From the NCBI RefSeq assembly GCF_050942215.1, contig NZ_CP192056.1:2294001-2358000 (forward strand): DNA of 64,000 nucleotides, read 5' to 3'. The notes beneath the pieces are model-generated. The model searched no databases and was not told the DNA's origin. It saw only the letters and a program-made list of their open reading frames with translations. A program made the translations under genes and the position numbers. Position 1 is the stretch's first letter. Each line of letters begins with the position of its first letter. The stretch is from Sphaerimonospora sp050942215 (GTDB lineage: Bacteria > Actinomycetota > Actinomycetes > Streptosporangiales > Streptosporangiaceae). Shown here piece after piece: positions 9,667-18,866 of this stretch.

Positions 9667-10338
9667 CTACTTGTCGTGCTGCCGGCGCACCATCTCGGTG
9701 ATCCAGATGGGCGCGAACGGAGATGTGCAGTTCGGCGGAGTCGGGTAGTCCTTGAGCACCTCCAGGCGCTCACCGATGTCGATGGCGCGGGCGCGGTGCT
9801 CGGCGTGCTCGATGCCGATCTGGGCCAGACAGTGATTCATCGCCCACTGCAGGCGATCGGGGGCGTTTTTCATCTCCCCTTCGATGACGTCGAGCAGCCC
9901 CACGAGGTCGAGTCCCTCGGGCTTTCTCGCCACGCGTTCCGTGGTCAGCGCCCAGCCGGCGCTCGCGACCACCGGATCCGGATCGGCGTACCATGCCTGG
10001 CGCAGCTCTTCGGCATGCGGGCTCTTCTTCACCACATAGTTCACGAGCCAGTCGTGCACCTTGGGAGTGCCCGCCGCACGCAACATGACGTCCAGCTCGT
10101 CACGGTCGAACGCCTTCGGGCGGCAGACCAGGATCGCCAGCAGTCTCGCCGCGGTGTCACCCGTCTCCCAGAGCCGGCGAGCGAGGTCCTGCTGTGTCTT
10201 CAGCCGCTTCGCGAGTGCGCGCAGCTTGCTGAGGTTCACACCGTGATCGTCGCCGTGTCTCCTGTTCACTTCGCGTATCTTCGGGTCCTCGAGCTCGGCC
10301 AGCTCGGCCATCACCTCGGTCACCGTCGTCTCGATCAT
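9667..10338 (-). CDS. DNA alkylation repair protein (AlkD-like HEAT-repeat glycosylase family)
   Basis: A 223-residue all-helical protein resembling the AlkC/AlkD DNA glycosylase superfamily. It has repeated helical pairs with the family pattern RLWETGDTAARLLA and a C-terminal CLAQIGIEH..RARAIDIGERL block. The family removes N3- or N7-alkylated purines by trapping the backbone; whether this member has the catalytic Asp/Trp set cannot be fixed without an alignment. The ATG at 10338 has GGAGGA eight bases upstream. The long reading frame upstream of this ATG has no coding character and was not used. Confidence 0.78.
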   Translation of the reverse strand: MIETTVTEVMAELAELEDPKIREVNRRHGDDHGVNLSKLRALAKRLKTQQDLARRLWETGDTAARLLAILVCRPKAFDRDELDVMLRAAGTPKVHDWLVNYVVKKSPHAEELRQAWYADPDPVVASAGWALTTERVARKPEGLDLVGLLDVIEGEMKNAPDRLQWAMNHCLAQIGIEHAEHRARAIDIGERLEVLKDYPTPPNCTSPFAPIWITEMVRRQHDK

Positions 10339-10813
10339 CTGAGCCTCCTCCGCGGCCGTCCGGTCACCGCTTTCCGAGTGCCATGGTGTCGACCTCGCGG
10401 GTTCAATGTATCGGTCGGCGACGGGGTCGACCGGTGGGCGGCTGCTCCGCCGCGATGAATCGGCGCAGGTCGTCGTCGGTGCGCTGGGTTCCAGGAAGCG
10501 CGTGCCCGAAACCGGCGCGCGGACCGGCCGGCATGATCTCCGTCGCCCGGACCATGGCCGGTTCGCCGGGCAGGCCCGGTGGCGTGTACGCGTCGGCGCG
10601 GCCACGGACACGGGCGCGGCGGCTCCGCGTCGAAGCGCTGCGGGGCAGGCTCCCGTCCACCCGCAGGCTCCCGTCCACCCGCCGCCCGAGTGGAAGGTCC
10701 CGAAAGGTGTGCTGAAGCTGTTGTGATCTCCCGCCGGCAGTGGCTCAGCCGTACGCGGGGCGTCTCTCAACGCCTGATGAAGCGGATCGGGCACCGACAG
10801 GCCATGCTGCCGA
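10339..10813. other. Intergenic region, no gene recognised
   Basis: 475 bases between the AlkD-like gene and the lipoprotein gene. Short frames exist on both strands but none has a convincing start site, family resemblance or consistent codon use. The only structure seen is an 18-base tandem duplication (10646-10681). The AlkD gene promoter should lie in the left end of this region. Confidence 0.5.
10646..10681. repeat. 18-bp perfect tandem duplication
   Basis: Two adjacent identical copies of an 18-base unit beginning CAGGCTCCCG (10646-10663 and 10664-10681). The length is a multiple of three, but no confident gene spans it. Confidence 0.8.
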
Positions 10814-11398
10814 TCAGTCCTTCTCCGGAGAGGGGGACACGGTCGGTCCGGGAGCGCCGGCATCGGTGATCAGTTTTGGCGCGATCAGTTTCATCAACGC
10901 CGCCACATCGGCCGCGTTGTCCCGCCCCTCGACCCCGATCACCAGATCGATGCCGAGCTCCGCCTTGCCCCGAACGAGCAACGCATACGCGGCATTGTTC
11001 TTGCTGTCCGGGTCTTTGAAGTAGGAGCCGACGGCTCCAGGCAGGATCTCTGGCAGGGGGAGAGCACCGAGCCGGATCTGCTCCTCGACCCCGTCCGAGG
11101 AGCCGAGCGAGGTCAGGCCGATCTGCAGCACCTTCAGCCGATCGCCGTCACGCTGATAAACCGCGCAGTCTCCATCGCCCAATCCTCCGGCAGACGTGAG
11201 ATCGAAGTAACCGCGTACCAGCGGGTCTCGTGTACCCGTCATCAACTCGACTGCCTTCAAAGGGATGTATTGACAGAGGTAGGGCGGTGCGGCCATCGCC
11301 GGTAGGGGTGAATCGTCGATTTTCGCTTCACCGTCCTGACAGGCGGTAGACAAGATCAGAATGAAGACCATTCCAAGTATGGCGAATGAAGTTCTCAT
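10814..11398 (-). CDS. Uncharacterised lipoprotein
   Basis: A 194-residue protein with a bacterial lipoprotein signal: basic MRT, hydrophobic FAILGMVFILIL, lipobox LSTAC with lipidated Cys at residue 20. The mature part has two cysteines (YLCQYI and GDCAVYQ) likely to form a disulphide, resembling the small actinobacterial DUF3558-type lipoproteins in general layout, though I cannot assign a family. The ATG at 11398 overlaps the TGA of the upstream gene (TGATG), so it is translationally coupled to the 724-residue protein and probably works with it outside the membrane. The C-terminal tail is Pro/Ser-rich. Confidence 0.75.
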   Translation of the reverse strand: MRTSFAILGMVFILILSTACQDGEAKIDDSPLPAMAAPPYLCQYIPLKAVELMTGTRDPLVRGYFDLTSAGGLGDGDCAVYQRDGDRLKVLQIGLTSLGSSDGVEEQIRLGALPLPEILPGAVGSYFKDPDSKNNAAYALLVRGKAELGIDLVIGVEGRDNAADVAALMKLIAPKLITDAGAPGPTVSPSPEKD

Positions 11399-13572
11399 CA
11401 CGATCCGTACTGGCTGAAGCCGTTGCCGAACCCCATATCCAGGCGGTCTTCGATGTTCCGCCAAGGCGTTCCGGAGGGTCCTTCATGGAGCCAGCGTTCA
11501 TAGGCCTCGAACCTGCGGTATTTGTCGACGCTGTTGGTCGCTGTGTTGTCGATCATCTCATCCTTGGTCATAAGCGTGCGGCCGTCGTTTTTCAGGAAGT
11601 TGTTGGGATTGGCGCGCGGGTCGTCCCCCTTGTTCATGCCTTCGAGCGTTGCCCAGGGGTGAGTGGAGGAGGCCGGGTCAGCCGAGCCGAACAGGCCGTG
11701 CTTGAGCATGGCCTGTGCTGTGAGGTCGTGTAAGAGGCTGCGGGTCCGGTCGGCGGCCGCGTTGGCGTCAATGCGGGCCTTGCTCTCGGCATCGCCCTTG
11801 GCGATGTCTTCGATCAGCCCTGTCCAGGCACCGACGACGCCCGCGGTGATCGGCCAGGCCCCAGACTGTGGGAAGGCGAGCCCCATATTCAGCGTCGCGG
11901 TCAAGATCTTCATGTTCCGTTGCTGCGCCTCATCGAGCTCCTTGCCCGCCTCGATTTCGGCTAGTCCTGCCGCGTCGGTGATCAATCCGAAGCCGGCACC
12001 GATCCCCTTGGCATTAGTCAGGAGAGCATTGTCGCCGTGTCCAGCGGCCATCTCCGCCGCACCGTAATCGAGAAGCCGCCCGCTGAACGCTGTTTGAGCG
12101 GCTAGGACAGGGGCGAACGCATGGGCATCGACGAACGCCTCCCGCATCACTCGGCGCAGTTCTTCTTTATTGAAGAGCGCCCCCCATGGATCCACTCCCC
12201 GAATACTGGGATTGTCGGAACTACCGACGCCGGGGGCCACGATGACGTGTCCTAGCTGGGTGGCGTTGTTCACGTCGCCGATGTAGCCGGCGAGGATGCG
12301 GCCGGTGGTGGTGGGCGGCACGCGTGAATCGGGAGGAGAGCCGTCGGAGATGCGCTGGGCCTCCAGGTGGATGAACTCCGAGGTCAGTTCGGCGGACAGA
12401 TAACCGCGGGACGGCTGTTGCGGTGAGCCGTCGTGGTCGCGGAAAGTCAGTGTGGCGGCCTCCAGGGCCTTGCCCAGCGCCGCCCCGTCGTCGGGCATGG
12501 TCTGCCAGGTCAGGTAGCGCCTCAGCATGTTGGGATCGCTCGCGAAGAAGTCCTGGGCCGCAGCGGGATCACGACTGAGTGCCTCCATGAGGTGCACGCC
12601 GGTGGCCGGCCCGTTGTACGCCGTCCACTTCCATGTGTCGATCTTCTTGGCGACCGCCAGCAGGAAGGCTGAGTCGAACGTGCCGTGCTTGAGCGCCAGG
12701 GCCAGTCCGTAGCCCGAGCGCCAGTCGACGGTGGAGCGGCCGAGGCCGTCGGTGAGCTCGTCACGCCAGGACGTGCTCAGCCGGGAGCTCGCCGTGCCGA
12801 GGGTCTTGCCGAGCGCGGTCTGCAGCCGTGCCACGTTCTCATCCTGCTGACGATTCACCGTCTTGGTCATCAGATTGCGGAATCCCGCCGCGCCCAGCGC
12901 GTTCATCAGCGCCACGGCGAACGCCTGGTCCCCCGTCCGTTTCTCCAGCGCGGCCACGGTCTTCTTGTCGGCGTCGCCGCTCTCGACCGCCTCGGTCAGC
13001 CTGCCGGCCGCCGCATAGACGTCGGGATCGTGAGCGGCCTTGCCGTACAGCTCTTCGTCGAAGGCGGTCAGTCCGCTGGGCACTCCGGAGGATGTCGCCC
13101 ACTCGGTGTGCTCGGACCGGATCGTCTCGCTGCGGCGCCGCAGATCGGGTCGGATGGTGCCGATCCAGCTCTGTGCCTCGCGCAGGGCGCCCAGGCGGGA
13201 GGTGTCCAGGTCGAGCCGCTGCAGTATGCGGCGCAGCTGCGGCTCGTTGCGGCCGAGTGCGTCCTGCGCGCGGCCGAGGCCTCGCTCGAAGTCGTCCATC
13301 GCGGCGGGATCGATCCCCGAGAAGTCGGCGCCCACTCCCCGATCCGAGGCGGTCGGGGCGGCCTGGGGGAGTGGGGAGGGCGTCGGAGAAGGCCGCGAGC
13401 CAGACGACGGCTGGGGCGTGGGCGGTGGAGTGGCCGAGGGCTGAGGGCTTGGCGAAGGGACGTCGTCCGGAGTGGACCGGCCGTTGTGAATCGACCCGGA
13501 TGACAGCGACGGAGGTGTCGGCGCCGGCTGAGGGGTGGGCGCCGGCTGAGGCGTACGCGACGGATCGGTCAT
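11398..13572 (-). CDS. Large uncharacterised protein with Pro-rich N-terminus and helical (WXG-like) domain
   Basis: A 724-residue protein with no assigned enzymatic motif. Residues 1-75 are Pro/Thr/Ser low complexity. About 80-160 is a helical-hairpin segment with a central Trp (SWIGTIRPDL), reminiscent of WXG100/ESX-type proteins. The remaining 550 residues are a mixed helical domain similar in flavour to actinobacterial proteins annotated as DUF6571; that match is from memory and unverified. It has no signal peptide or membrane segment, so if exported it would use a type VII-like route. It is coupled by a TGATG overlap to a lipoprotein. ATG start at 13572. Possible role: exported effector or toxin-like protein with a lipoprotein partner (inference). 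Confidence 0.7.
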   Translation of the reverse strand: MTDPSRTPQPAPTPQPAPTPPSLSSGSIHNGRSTPDDVPSPSPQPSATPPPTPQPSSGSRPSPTPSPLPQAAPTASDRGVGADFSGIDPAAMDDFERGLGRAQDALGRNEPQLRRILQRLDLDTSRLGALREAQSWIGTIRPDLRRRSETIRSEHTEWATSSGVPSGLTAFDEELYGKAAHDPDVYAAAGRLTEAVESGDADKKTVAALEKRTGDQAFAVALMNALGAAGFRNLMTKTVNRQQDENVARLQTALGKTLGTASSRLSTSWRDELTDGLGRSTVDWRSGYGLALALKHGTFDSAFLLAVAKKIDTWKWTAYNGPATGVHLMEALSRDPAAAQDFFASDPNMLRRYLTWQTMPDDGAALGKALEAATLTFRDHDGSPQQPSRGYLSAELTSEFIHLEAQRISDGSPPDSRVPPTTTGRILAGYIGDVNNATQLGHVIVAPGVGSSDNPSIRGVDPWGALFNKEELRRVMREAFVDAHAFAPVLAAQTAFSGRLLDYGAAEMAAGHGDNALLTNAKGIGAGFGLITDAAGLAEIEAGKELDEAQQRNMKILTATLNMGLAFPQSGAWPITAGVVGAWTGLIEDIAKGDAESKARIDANAAADRTRSLLHDLTAQAMLKHGLFGSADPASSTHPWATLEGMNKGDDPRANPNNFLKNDGRTLMTKDEMIDNTATNSVDKYRRFEAYERWLHEGPSGTPWRNIEDRLDMGFGNGFSQYGS

Positions 13573-14030
13573 ATGGGCCGGGCTCCCACGATGTCGGTTG
13601 AACGCGACAACTCCGGCGGCAAGATTATTTACGATCGCCTCGTCTCGTAAACATGTCCGTCACATCCGGTATGACGGATCAGTTGCCGTCCGCTCCCTCA
13701 TAGTGTCCGGCTCGGCCGGTCACCGAGGAAGAAATTTCCCGACCTGCTGCTCCAACGGAAGCGACGACGCGTACGGCCGGCCGTGCTCGCTCGCCGCCGA
13801 TGCGGTCGCCGGTGTGGCCTGGGCTGCGCCGTACTGTCAGATCGCCTCAAACGTGGACATCGACACAATTCCGAAATCTATGGTCAATGTGAATATTCTT
13901 GGCATTCTGCTATTTACTTCTCGTATTTCTTTGCAATTCACTGGAGGCAAGTGTTGGTATTGTGCGATGGGGCATGAGAGAATTAAGACAGGTTTTCGAA
14001 CTACTGGTTCGGCGGGGGAGGAGTGGTCCG
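13573..14030. other. Intergenic region with AT-rich core
   Basis: 458 bases between divergent genes (724-residue protein on minus, small hypothetical on plus). Bases 13850-13995 are markedly AT-rich for this genome and probably hold the promoter of the plus-strand gene. No operator or RNA structure is recognised. Confidence 0.5.
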
Positions 14031-14573
14031 GTGAAGCGTGACAGGTCGGTGCGGCCGGGACGGCCGAGGTCGATGGCGCTGAGGCTGGCGGAGCTGCGGC
14101 CGGTCGACCCGCTCATGTTCGAGGAGCTGCGGGAGGCGTCGCTTTCTCCGGTCCCGTCGTTCCTGAAGGCCGTGTGGTGGATCCAGGAGCAGGAGAATGC
14201 GGAGCCGGAGGAGATGGACCGCACGGAGACCAATACGCCTGCCCCTGCCGATTCCCCCGCTGAGTCTCGTGTGGTGGTCCGTGCGGAGAGGTCCTCCCCC
14301 GGAGGCTCGCATGCCGGGCCGCGGCCGGACCGTCGTGTCGGTGCCGCCGGCCCGGCCTCCTCCGGAGACCACCCCCTGACCGGCCTTGGGCGCGGTCACG
14401 GATACGGCCCCGCGCGCGGGGGCTTATGGGCGAGCGCGGCTGTGTACGCGGCAGGCGCGCGGAGTCCGGCGGGTCCGGTGAAACCGGCGAGCCCGCCGCG
14501 TCGCGTGAGTGCGTCGAATCGTGCGAGCGCGGCCATCCGGGCGGGCCCGCCGAACTGGTGGAATGCCTCCTGA
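14031..14573 (+). CDS. Hypothetical protein, 180 residues
   Basis: Unrecognised. The GTG at 14031 has an excellent Shine-Dalgarno (GGGGGAGGAG, about eight bases upstream), and the first 60 codons have a high-GC third position like the real genes around. The N-terminal part is basic (KRDRSVRPGRPR) followed by a helical stretch with a Trp pair (LKAVWWIQEQE). The C-terminal 110 residues are low complexity, rich in Pro, Arg, Ala and Ser, and probably disordered. No neighbour shares its strand closely, so the context gives no function. Confidence 0.45.
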   Translation: MKRDRSVRPGRPRSMALRLAELRPVDPLMFEELREASLSPVPSFLKAVWWIQEQENAEPEEMDRTETNTPAPADSPAESRVVVRAERSSPGGSHAGPRPDRRVGAAGPASSGDHPLTGLGRGHGYGPARGGLWASAAVYAAGARSPAGPVKPASPPRRVSASNRASAAIRAGPPNWWNAS

Positions 14574-15409
14574 CCCGGTGCCGCCGAGCCGGATGGGATC
14601 ACTGAACCAGGCGGGCGGCCGGCCGGACCCGTGACCCGGAGCCGTCCGCTGAGCGGCGGCGTGCCGTGCCCGGACAGGTGGGCCTTCACGGCGGTGGTCT
14701 CGCTCGCTGGGCGTGATCTCTTTGTGGCCACTCTTCGTGCTGGGCGCTCGGGGATGTGGTCGCGGATATGGACCAGGAGGAGAACGCCGGTCTCGGACGC
14801 TCCGGCGCAGGTGGCGGGAACACCTCGCACGGTTCCTCGTCGGCGATCCAGACCGCGAGTGTCTGCTCGCTGTGCGTTTCGGTGTCGACGCCGGATGTTC
14901 ATATCGCCGCGCACCGATTCGGGAAGACGGTCCTCGTAGCCGCGCTGCGGTGTGGGGCGCGCACCCTATTCGGGATCGCCGGAGCGGGCTAAGCCGGTCC
15001 GGCGGGATGACGCGGTGGCCATCCTGGTAACGGCTCGGATCACGTGGAACGGATCGACACGAGCTGGGTGTGCGAGAGGAGTTCCCGCACTGCCTGACAT
15101 GGACGCGCGGGGTCGTGATGGGAGAGGAGCACCCGCATGGGCTTGGTATGGGGGACGCCTCAAGTCGATCGTGACGATCTCGATCTGCGCGTCTCAGGAT
15201 CCGGACCGGGGTGGACGGCCAGACGACACATCGGCATGGCAGAGTCCTTCGACCTCGCCGAGCGGCCGACGAAGTACGTGGACCGCGTCGAGGTTCTGAT
15301 GCTGATCGACGGGCGACTGCCGGAGGAAGACAGGGGAATGCGGCGATCGGAACGTCAGGGGCGGGCGCCGGCCGAAGATGCGTGGCGGAGCCGCGGTGTG
15401 AACGCACGG
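14574..15409. other. Long region without a recognisable gene
   Basis: About 840 bases between the hypothetical gene and the terminator of the CBM2 gene. Open frames exist on both strands, but codon usage is mixed and none resembles a family. One plus-strand frame (15137-15661) has a plausible start but runs through a strong terminator hairpin and then antisense through the CBM2 gene, so it is rejected. It may be a decayed gene. Confidence 0.5.
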
Positions 15410-15439
15410 ATCCCCCGGGCGAGCCGCTGCCCGGGGGAT
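15410..15439 (-). terminator. Strong stem-loop terminator of the cellulase locus
   Basis: A perfect 11-bp GC-rich stem (ATCCCCCGGGC pairing with GCCCGGGGGAT) with an 8-base loop. It begins 23 bases downstream of the stop codon of the CBM2 gene on the minus strand. No T-run follows, as is usual in high-GC actinomycetes. It marks the likely end of cellulase-locus transcription. Confidence 0.75.
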
Positions 15440-15462
15440 GCGGTGGTCCTTGTCGAGGAACG

Positions 15463-15894
15463 TCAGAGCGGTGTGCAGACGACCGGGTCGGGGGTTTCGG
15501 CCGGTACGGGACCGCGGGTGGCGAAGCCGAAGACGGTCGAACCACGGACGGCCAGCTCCCCGTTGTACGTCTCGTTGCCGAACGCCTGGGTGCCGACGGG
15601 GCCGATGACGGGGAGAGGCACCGCACCCCAGACCTGGGTGATGGTCGTGCCGTCGGCGTAGCGCCACGACACCCGCCAGCCCTTCATGGGGGAAGAGCCG
15701 GTGTTCTGCACGGTGACCTGGCCGAGCGAGATGCCGTCGCGGGTGCTAGAGGCAGGCCATGTGTTGGTGATCTGGTAGACCGCCTTGCAGGACAGGACGT
15801 CGGCCGAGTCCGAGGTCGAGGCCGAGGCCGAAGCCGGGACGGCTACCAGCGCTCCGACGATCAGAGTGGCGGCGGCGAGTGTGGTTTTGACCAT
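15463..15894 (-). CDS. Secreted single-module CBM2 (cellulose-binding) protein
   Basis: A 143-residue secreted protein made only of a signal peptide (MVKTTLAAATLIVGALVAVPASASA) and one family-2 carbohydrate-binding module. The CBM2 features are an N-terminal Cys paired with a C-terminal Cys (LSCKA..VVCTPL), the surface Trp positions (NTWP, KGWRVSW, TQVW) and the FGNETYNG turn. There is no catalytic domain. Such stand-alone modules can loosen cellulose or anchor cells or enzymes to it; that role is inferred. The AAGGAGGAG Shine-Dalgarno upstream of ATG 15894 is strong. It is last in the minus-strand cellulase locus, 20 bases after a truncated CBM2 gene, and is followed by a terminator. Confidence 0.85.
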   Translation of the reverse strand: MVKTTLAAATLIVGALVAVPASASASTSDSADVLSCKAVYQITNTWPASSTRDGISLGQVTVQNTGSSPMKGWRVSWRYADGTTITQVWGAVPLPVIGPVGTQAFGNETYNGELAVRGSTVFGFATRGPVPAETPDPVVCTPL

Positions 15895-15913
15895 CTTGCT
15901 CCTCCTTCTTTGA

Positions 15914-16312
15914 TCAAATGGCGGTGCAACTCATGATCGAGGGCGTGCCGTTGTAGCTCTCGTTCTTGACGGTCACGCTCGATCCGGACTGGGTGTGAAC
16001 GCCATTCCATAGCCGGCTGATCACCCGGCCTCCGGGGAAGGTCCAGCTGACCGACCACTTGCTCTGCGTCGATGTGCCGTTGTTCTTGACCGTGACTTCG
16101 GCCTGGAAGCCGCCCGGCCACTCGTTTACGGTCTTGTACGTAGCGGAGCAGACACCGGCCGGAAGCGGAGTCTGCGTGGGGGTCGCTGACGGCTTCGGCG
16201 TGGGTGTCGGGGTCGGGGTGGGCAGGCCACCGAGGGCGACGAGCGTCGCGTAGTACGCCGGCTTGGGGTTGTGGTTCGGCGGGAACCGCACCCAGCGGGA
16301 TCACCAGGCCCG
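15914..16312 (-). pseudogene. Truncated glycoside hydrolase tail plus CBM2 (catalytic domain lost)
   Basis: The readable part is about 130 residues: a short stretch RFPPNHNPKPAYYATLVALGG, which looks like the last helix of a GH10-type xylanase, then a PTPTP linker, then a complete CBM2 (VCSATYKTVNEWPGGF to SIMSCTAI). Upstream of the tail the frame is closed by a TGA and no catalytic domain can be read in any frame before the GH9 gene. There is no Shine-Dalgarno or signal peptide. The simplest explanation is a deletion that removed the catalytic domain of a secreted xylanase or cellulase, leaving its C-terminus between GH9 and the CBM2 gene. The family of the lost domain is a guess. Confidence 0.7.
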
Positions 16313-16453
16313 CCCTCCATCCTGGAGATCGAACCGACACTGGGTACCTTTCCTGCGCCGCGGATGCTCGAAATCTGAGAAGAGAGCGAGTTGGATGCCC
16401 CACCCTCCCCGGAGAGGGGTCTGTCCGAGGAGGGCAGGGCTGCTGGAAAGCCC

Positions 16454-18838
16454 CTACCGGGGGGTGCAGGTCACGGGCGACGGCACGGCGTTCGTGCCGT
16501 TCCAGTTGCCCGTGAACCCGAAGCTCGTGGCGGCGCCGGCGGCGAGGACGCCGTTGTAGCCGACGTCCTTGACCGACACGTTGCCGCCCGACTGGGTGAG
16601 GGTGCCGTTCCAGAGCTGGGTGATGGTCTGGCCGTTGGCGAAGGTCCAGGTCACCGACCATCCCGAGATCGCCGAGTCGCCGGTGTTCCGCACCGTGACG
16701 TCACCCTGGAAACCGCCCGGCCAGGAGTTCGTCACCGTGTAGGTGGCGGTGCACTCCTTACCGATGGGCGAGGGCGACGGTGAAGGCGACGGAGACGGAC
16801 TCGGTGACGGGCTGGGGCTGGGCGACGGGGACGGGCTCGGCGAGGGCGAAGGGGAGGGCGAAGGGGAAGGCGAGGGGGAGGGGCTCGGGCTGGGCGACGG
16901 CGACGGGGACGGGGACGGCTCGGCACCGGGCGGGTTGCCCCAGATCTTCGTGCCGCCGGAGTAGAGCGTGAGGTTCTCCACCGTCACGGGCGTGGAGGGC
17001 GTCGTCGACACCCCGGTGTACGACCAGTCGTTCGACGGGTCCCATGTGCCGGAGCTGGCGATCCGGAACTGGATCTCCCGCCGCGACTCGGACTGTCCCT
17101 GCGGCGCGATCACCTGGCCGGAGCAGTCGATCGTGACGTAGTAGATCTTTCCGGAGAACTGGGTGGGGCCCGTGGGCGGCTTGCACTGGTTGTAGGCCGC
17201 GGTCAGCGTGATCTGGCTCGGCGTGGTGTCGCCGTCCAGCGTGAAGTAGTAGCGGAACGACCCGTCGGTCAGCGCGCGGGCCGGCCACGCCGAGTGGTTG
17301 TAGACCAGCGTCTTGATCTCGGTGAAGTTCTGGCCGCTGGCGTTGACCGCCGCCTGGAGGTAGATCTCGGGCCCGTCCGGCGTCTCCTCCGTGGGGAAGT
17401 TCGCCAGCGGTGAGCCGCCGTACTCCTTGTACAGGCGGGCCAGCGCGCTGGTGAAGCCGGCGTTGTAGTCGGTCGCGACCTCGTTCATCGTGTAGTCGGC
17501 CCGGCTGTCGGTGTAGGCGTCGTCGGCCGACTTGGGGCCGCCGACCAGCGCGCCGAACAGGATGTGCCGGCTCTGCTCCGGCTCACCGTTCAGGTTGTTG
17601 GTCCAGGTGCCGTGCGCGGTCCGGTGGTGCGGATTGCGCGGCGGGTTGTTGCCGAACCCGACCACGTAGGACGACCTGCGCGGGTTGTCGCCGAGCGCGT
17701 AGTTGATCTGGCGTACGGCGAAGTCGTGGTAGCGCGCCTTGCGCGTGGCGTCGGTCAGCCAGTCGCTGTAGACGAGGGCGACGAACGCGGTGTTGGCGGC
17801 GTAGCGCAGCGAACCCCACGTGTCGAGTACGGCCTGGCCGCCGGGGGAGTAGTTGATCTTCTGGCCGTTGACGCCCACCGTCCACCAGTCGAGCCAGCGG
17901 TTGGCGTCGTCGACGTACTGCTGCTTGCCGGTGAGCTTGGCCAGCAGCGCGTAGCAGCCGTACGACTTGTCGTCCCAGGCGATCGTCCACTTGTATGACT
18001 TGGTCGTCGACTGCGGCTCGGTGCCGAGGTTGGCGTAGTAGGACTCGGCCTTGGCGAGGTAGGAGGCGTCCTGGGTGGCCCGGTAGAGCCAGATGGCCCC
18101 CCAGACGAGCTCGTCGTTGTAGCCGCTCCACGACTTGTAGAAGTTGGTCGCGTCGGTGATGCAGTCGCTGTACTTGCCCCGCACGGTGTCGGCGAACGTG
18201 TACAGCTGCTTGGCGTGGGTCAGCAGCTTGTCGGCGTAGGCCGGGTCGGTGGGCCGGAAGACCATCGAGGAGGCGGCCATCGCCGCCGCCGTCTCACCGG
18301 CGAGGTCGGAGCCGCCGCAGGAGGCGTCGATCTTGTACGACGGGCGGTTCATCGGCAGCACCTCGGCCGAACCCCACCAGGCGTGGTCGGCGTTTCCGCT
18401 GCCGACCTGTCCGTACAGCACGTTGGCCGACGGGTGGGCCTTCACGAAGTAGTCGTTGACGAACCGCAGGTTGTTGAGCAGGTAGGTGAGCTGTCCTGAG
18501 GAGGCGTAGGCGTCGCGGTATTCCACGGCGCCCCAGGCGAGCATCGTGGTGCTCGCCGCCATCGGCAGCCCGAACTTGACGTGGTCGCCCGCGTCGTACC
18601 AGCCACCGGTCAGGTCGAGCCCGACGTCCTTGCCGTCGTTCAACGCGGAGTCGCCGCGCCAGCTGACGCGGTTGGTCGAGGGGAGCTTGCCCGACTGCTG
18701 GGCCTCGTAGAAGAACAGCGACTTCTGCAGCGCCTCGCCATAGCTGAACGAGGACGCGGCGAGGGCCGGGGTCGGGGAGACCGGCGATATCGCGGTGGTG
18801 AGCAGCACCGCCGCGAGCGCCAGGAATGTACGACGCAT
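16454..18838 (-). CDS. Secreted GH9 cellulase (GH9-CBM3c-linker-CBM2)
   Basis: A 794-residue processive endoglucanase-type enzyme that hydrolyses beta-1,4-glucan with inversion. Residues 1-28 are the signal peptide. The GH9 (alpha/alpha)6 barrel spans about 30-470, with the nucleophilic-water aspartates D82 and D85 in WYDAGDHVKFG, the GH9 His signature NPHHRTAHG, and the acid E453 in MNEVATDYNAGF. A CBM3c module follows (about 485-640), then a long Pro-Ser repeat linker and a C-terminal CBM2 (about 695-794). Order and catalytic residues match Thermobifida fusca Cel9A, but the fibronectin-III module is absent. It lies 140 bases after GH48 on the same strand with a stem-loop between. No CelR operator is visible directly upstream, so it probably depends on the GH48 promoter. 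Confidence 0.95.
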   Translation of the reverse strand: MRRTFLALAAVLLTTAISPVSPTPALAASSFSYGEALQKSLFFYEAQQSGKLPSTNRVSWRGDSALNDGKDVGLDLTGGWYDAGDHVKFGLPMAASTTMLAWGAVEYRDAYASSGQLTYLLNNLRFVNDYFVKAHPSANVLYGQVGSGNADHAWWGSAEVLPMNRPSYKIDASCGGSDLAGETAAAMAASSMVFRPTDPAYADKLLTHAKQLYTFADTVRGKYSDCITDATNFYKSWSGYNDELVWGAIWLYRATQDASYLAKAESYYANLGTEPQSTTKSYKWTIAWDDKSYGCYALLAKLTGKQQYVDDANRWLDWWTVGVNGQKINYSPGGQAVLDTWGSLRYAANTAFVALVYSDWLTDATRKARYHDFAVRQINYALGDNPRRSSYVVGFGNNPPRNPHHRTAHGTWTNNLNGEPEQSRHILFGALVGGPKSADDAYTDSRADYTMNEVATDYNAGFTSALARLYKEYGGSPLANFPTEETPDGPEIYLQAAVNASGQNFTEIKTLVYNHSAWPARALTDGSFRYYFTLDGDTTPSQITLTAAYNQCKPPTGPTQFSGKIYYVTIDCSGQVIAPQGQSESRREIQFRIASSGTWDPSNDWSYTGVSTTPSTPVTVENLTLYSGGTKIWGNPPGAEPSPSPSPSPSPSPSPSPSPSPSPSPSPSPSPSPSPSPSPSPSPSPSPSPSPIGKECTATYTVTNSWPGGFQGDVTVRNTGDSAISGWSVTWTFANGQTITQLWNGTLTQSGGNVSVKDVGYNGVLAAGAATSFGFTGNWNGTNAVPSPVTCTPR

Positions 18839-18866
18839 ATGTGGGCCTCACAAGGTTGGGGGGTCG

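Noticed and set aside
15137..15661. Plus-strand frame of 174 residues with a plausible GAGAGG ribosome site
   Set aside because: It runs through a perfect terminator hairpin (15410-15439) and then antisense through the CBM2 gene; codon bias is weak.
16750..16930. GGCGAGGG/GGCGACGG repeat
   Set aside because: It encodes the Pro-Ser linker of the GH9 enzyme; not an independent repeat element.
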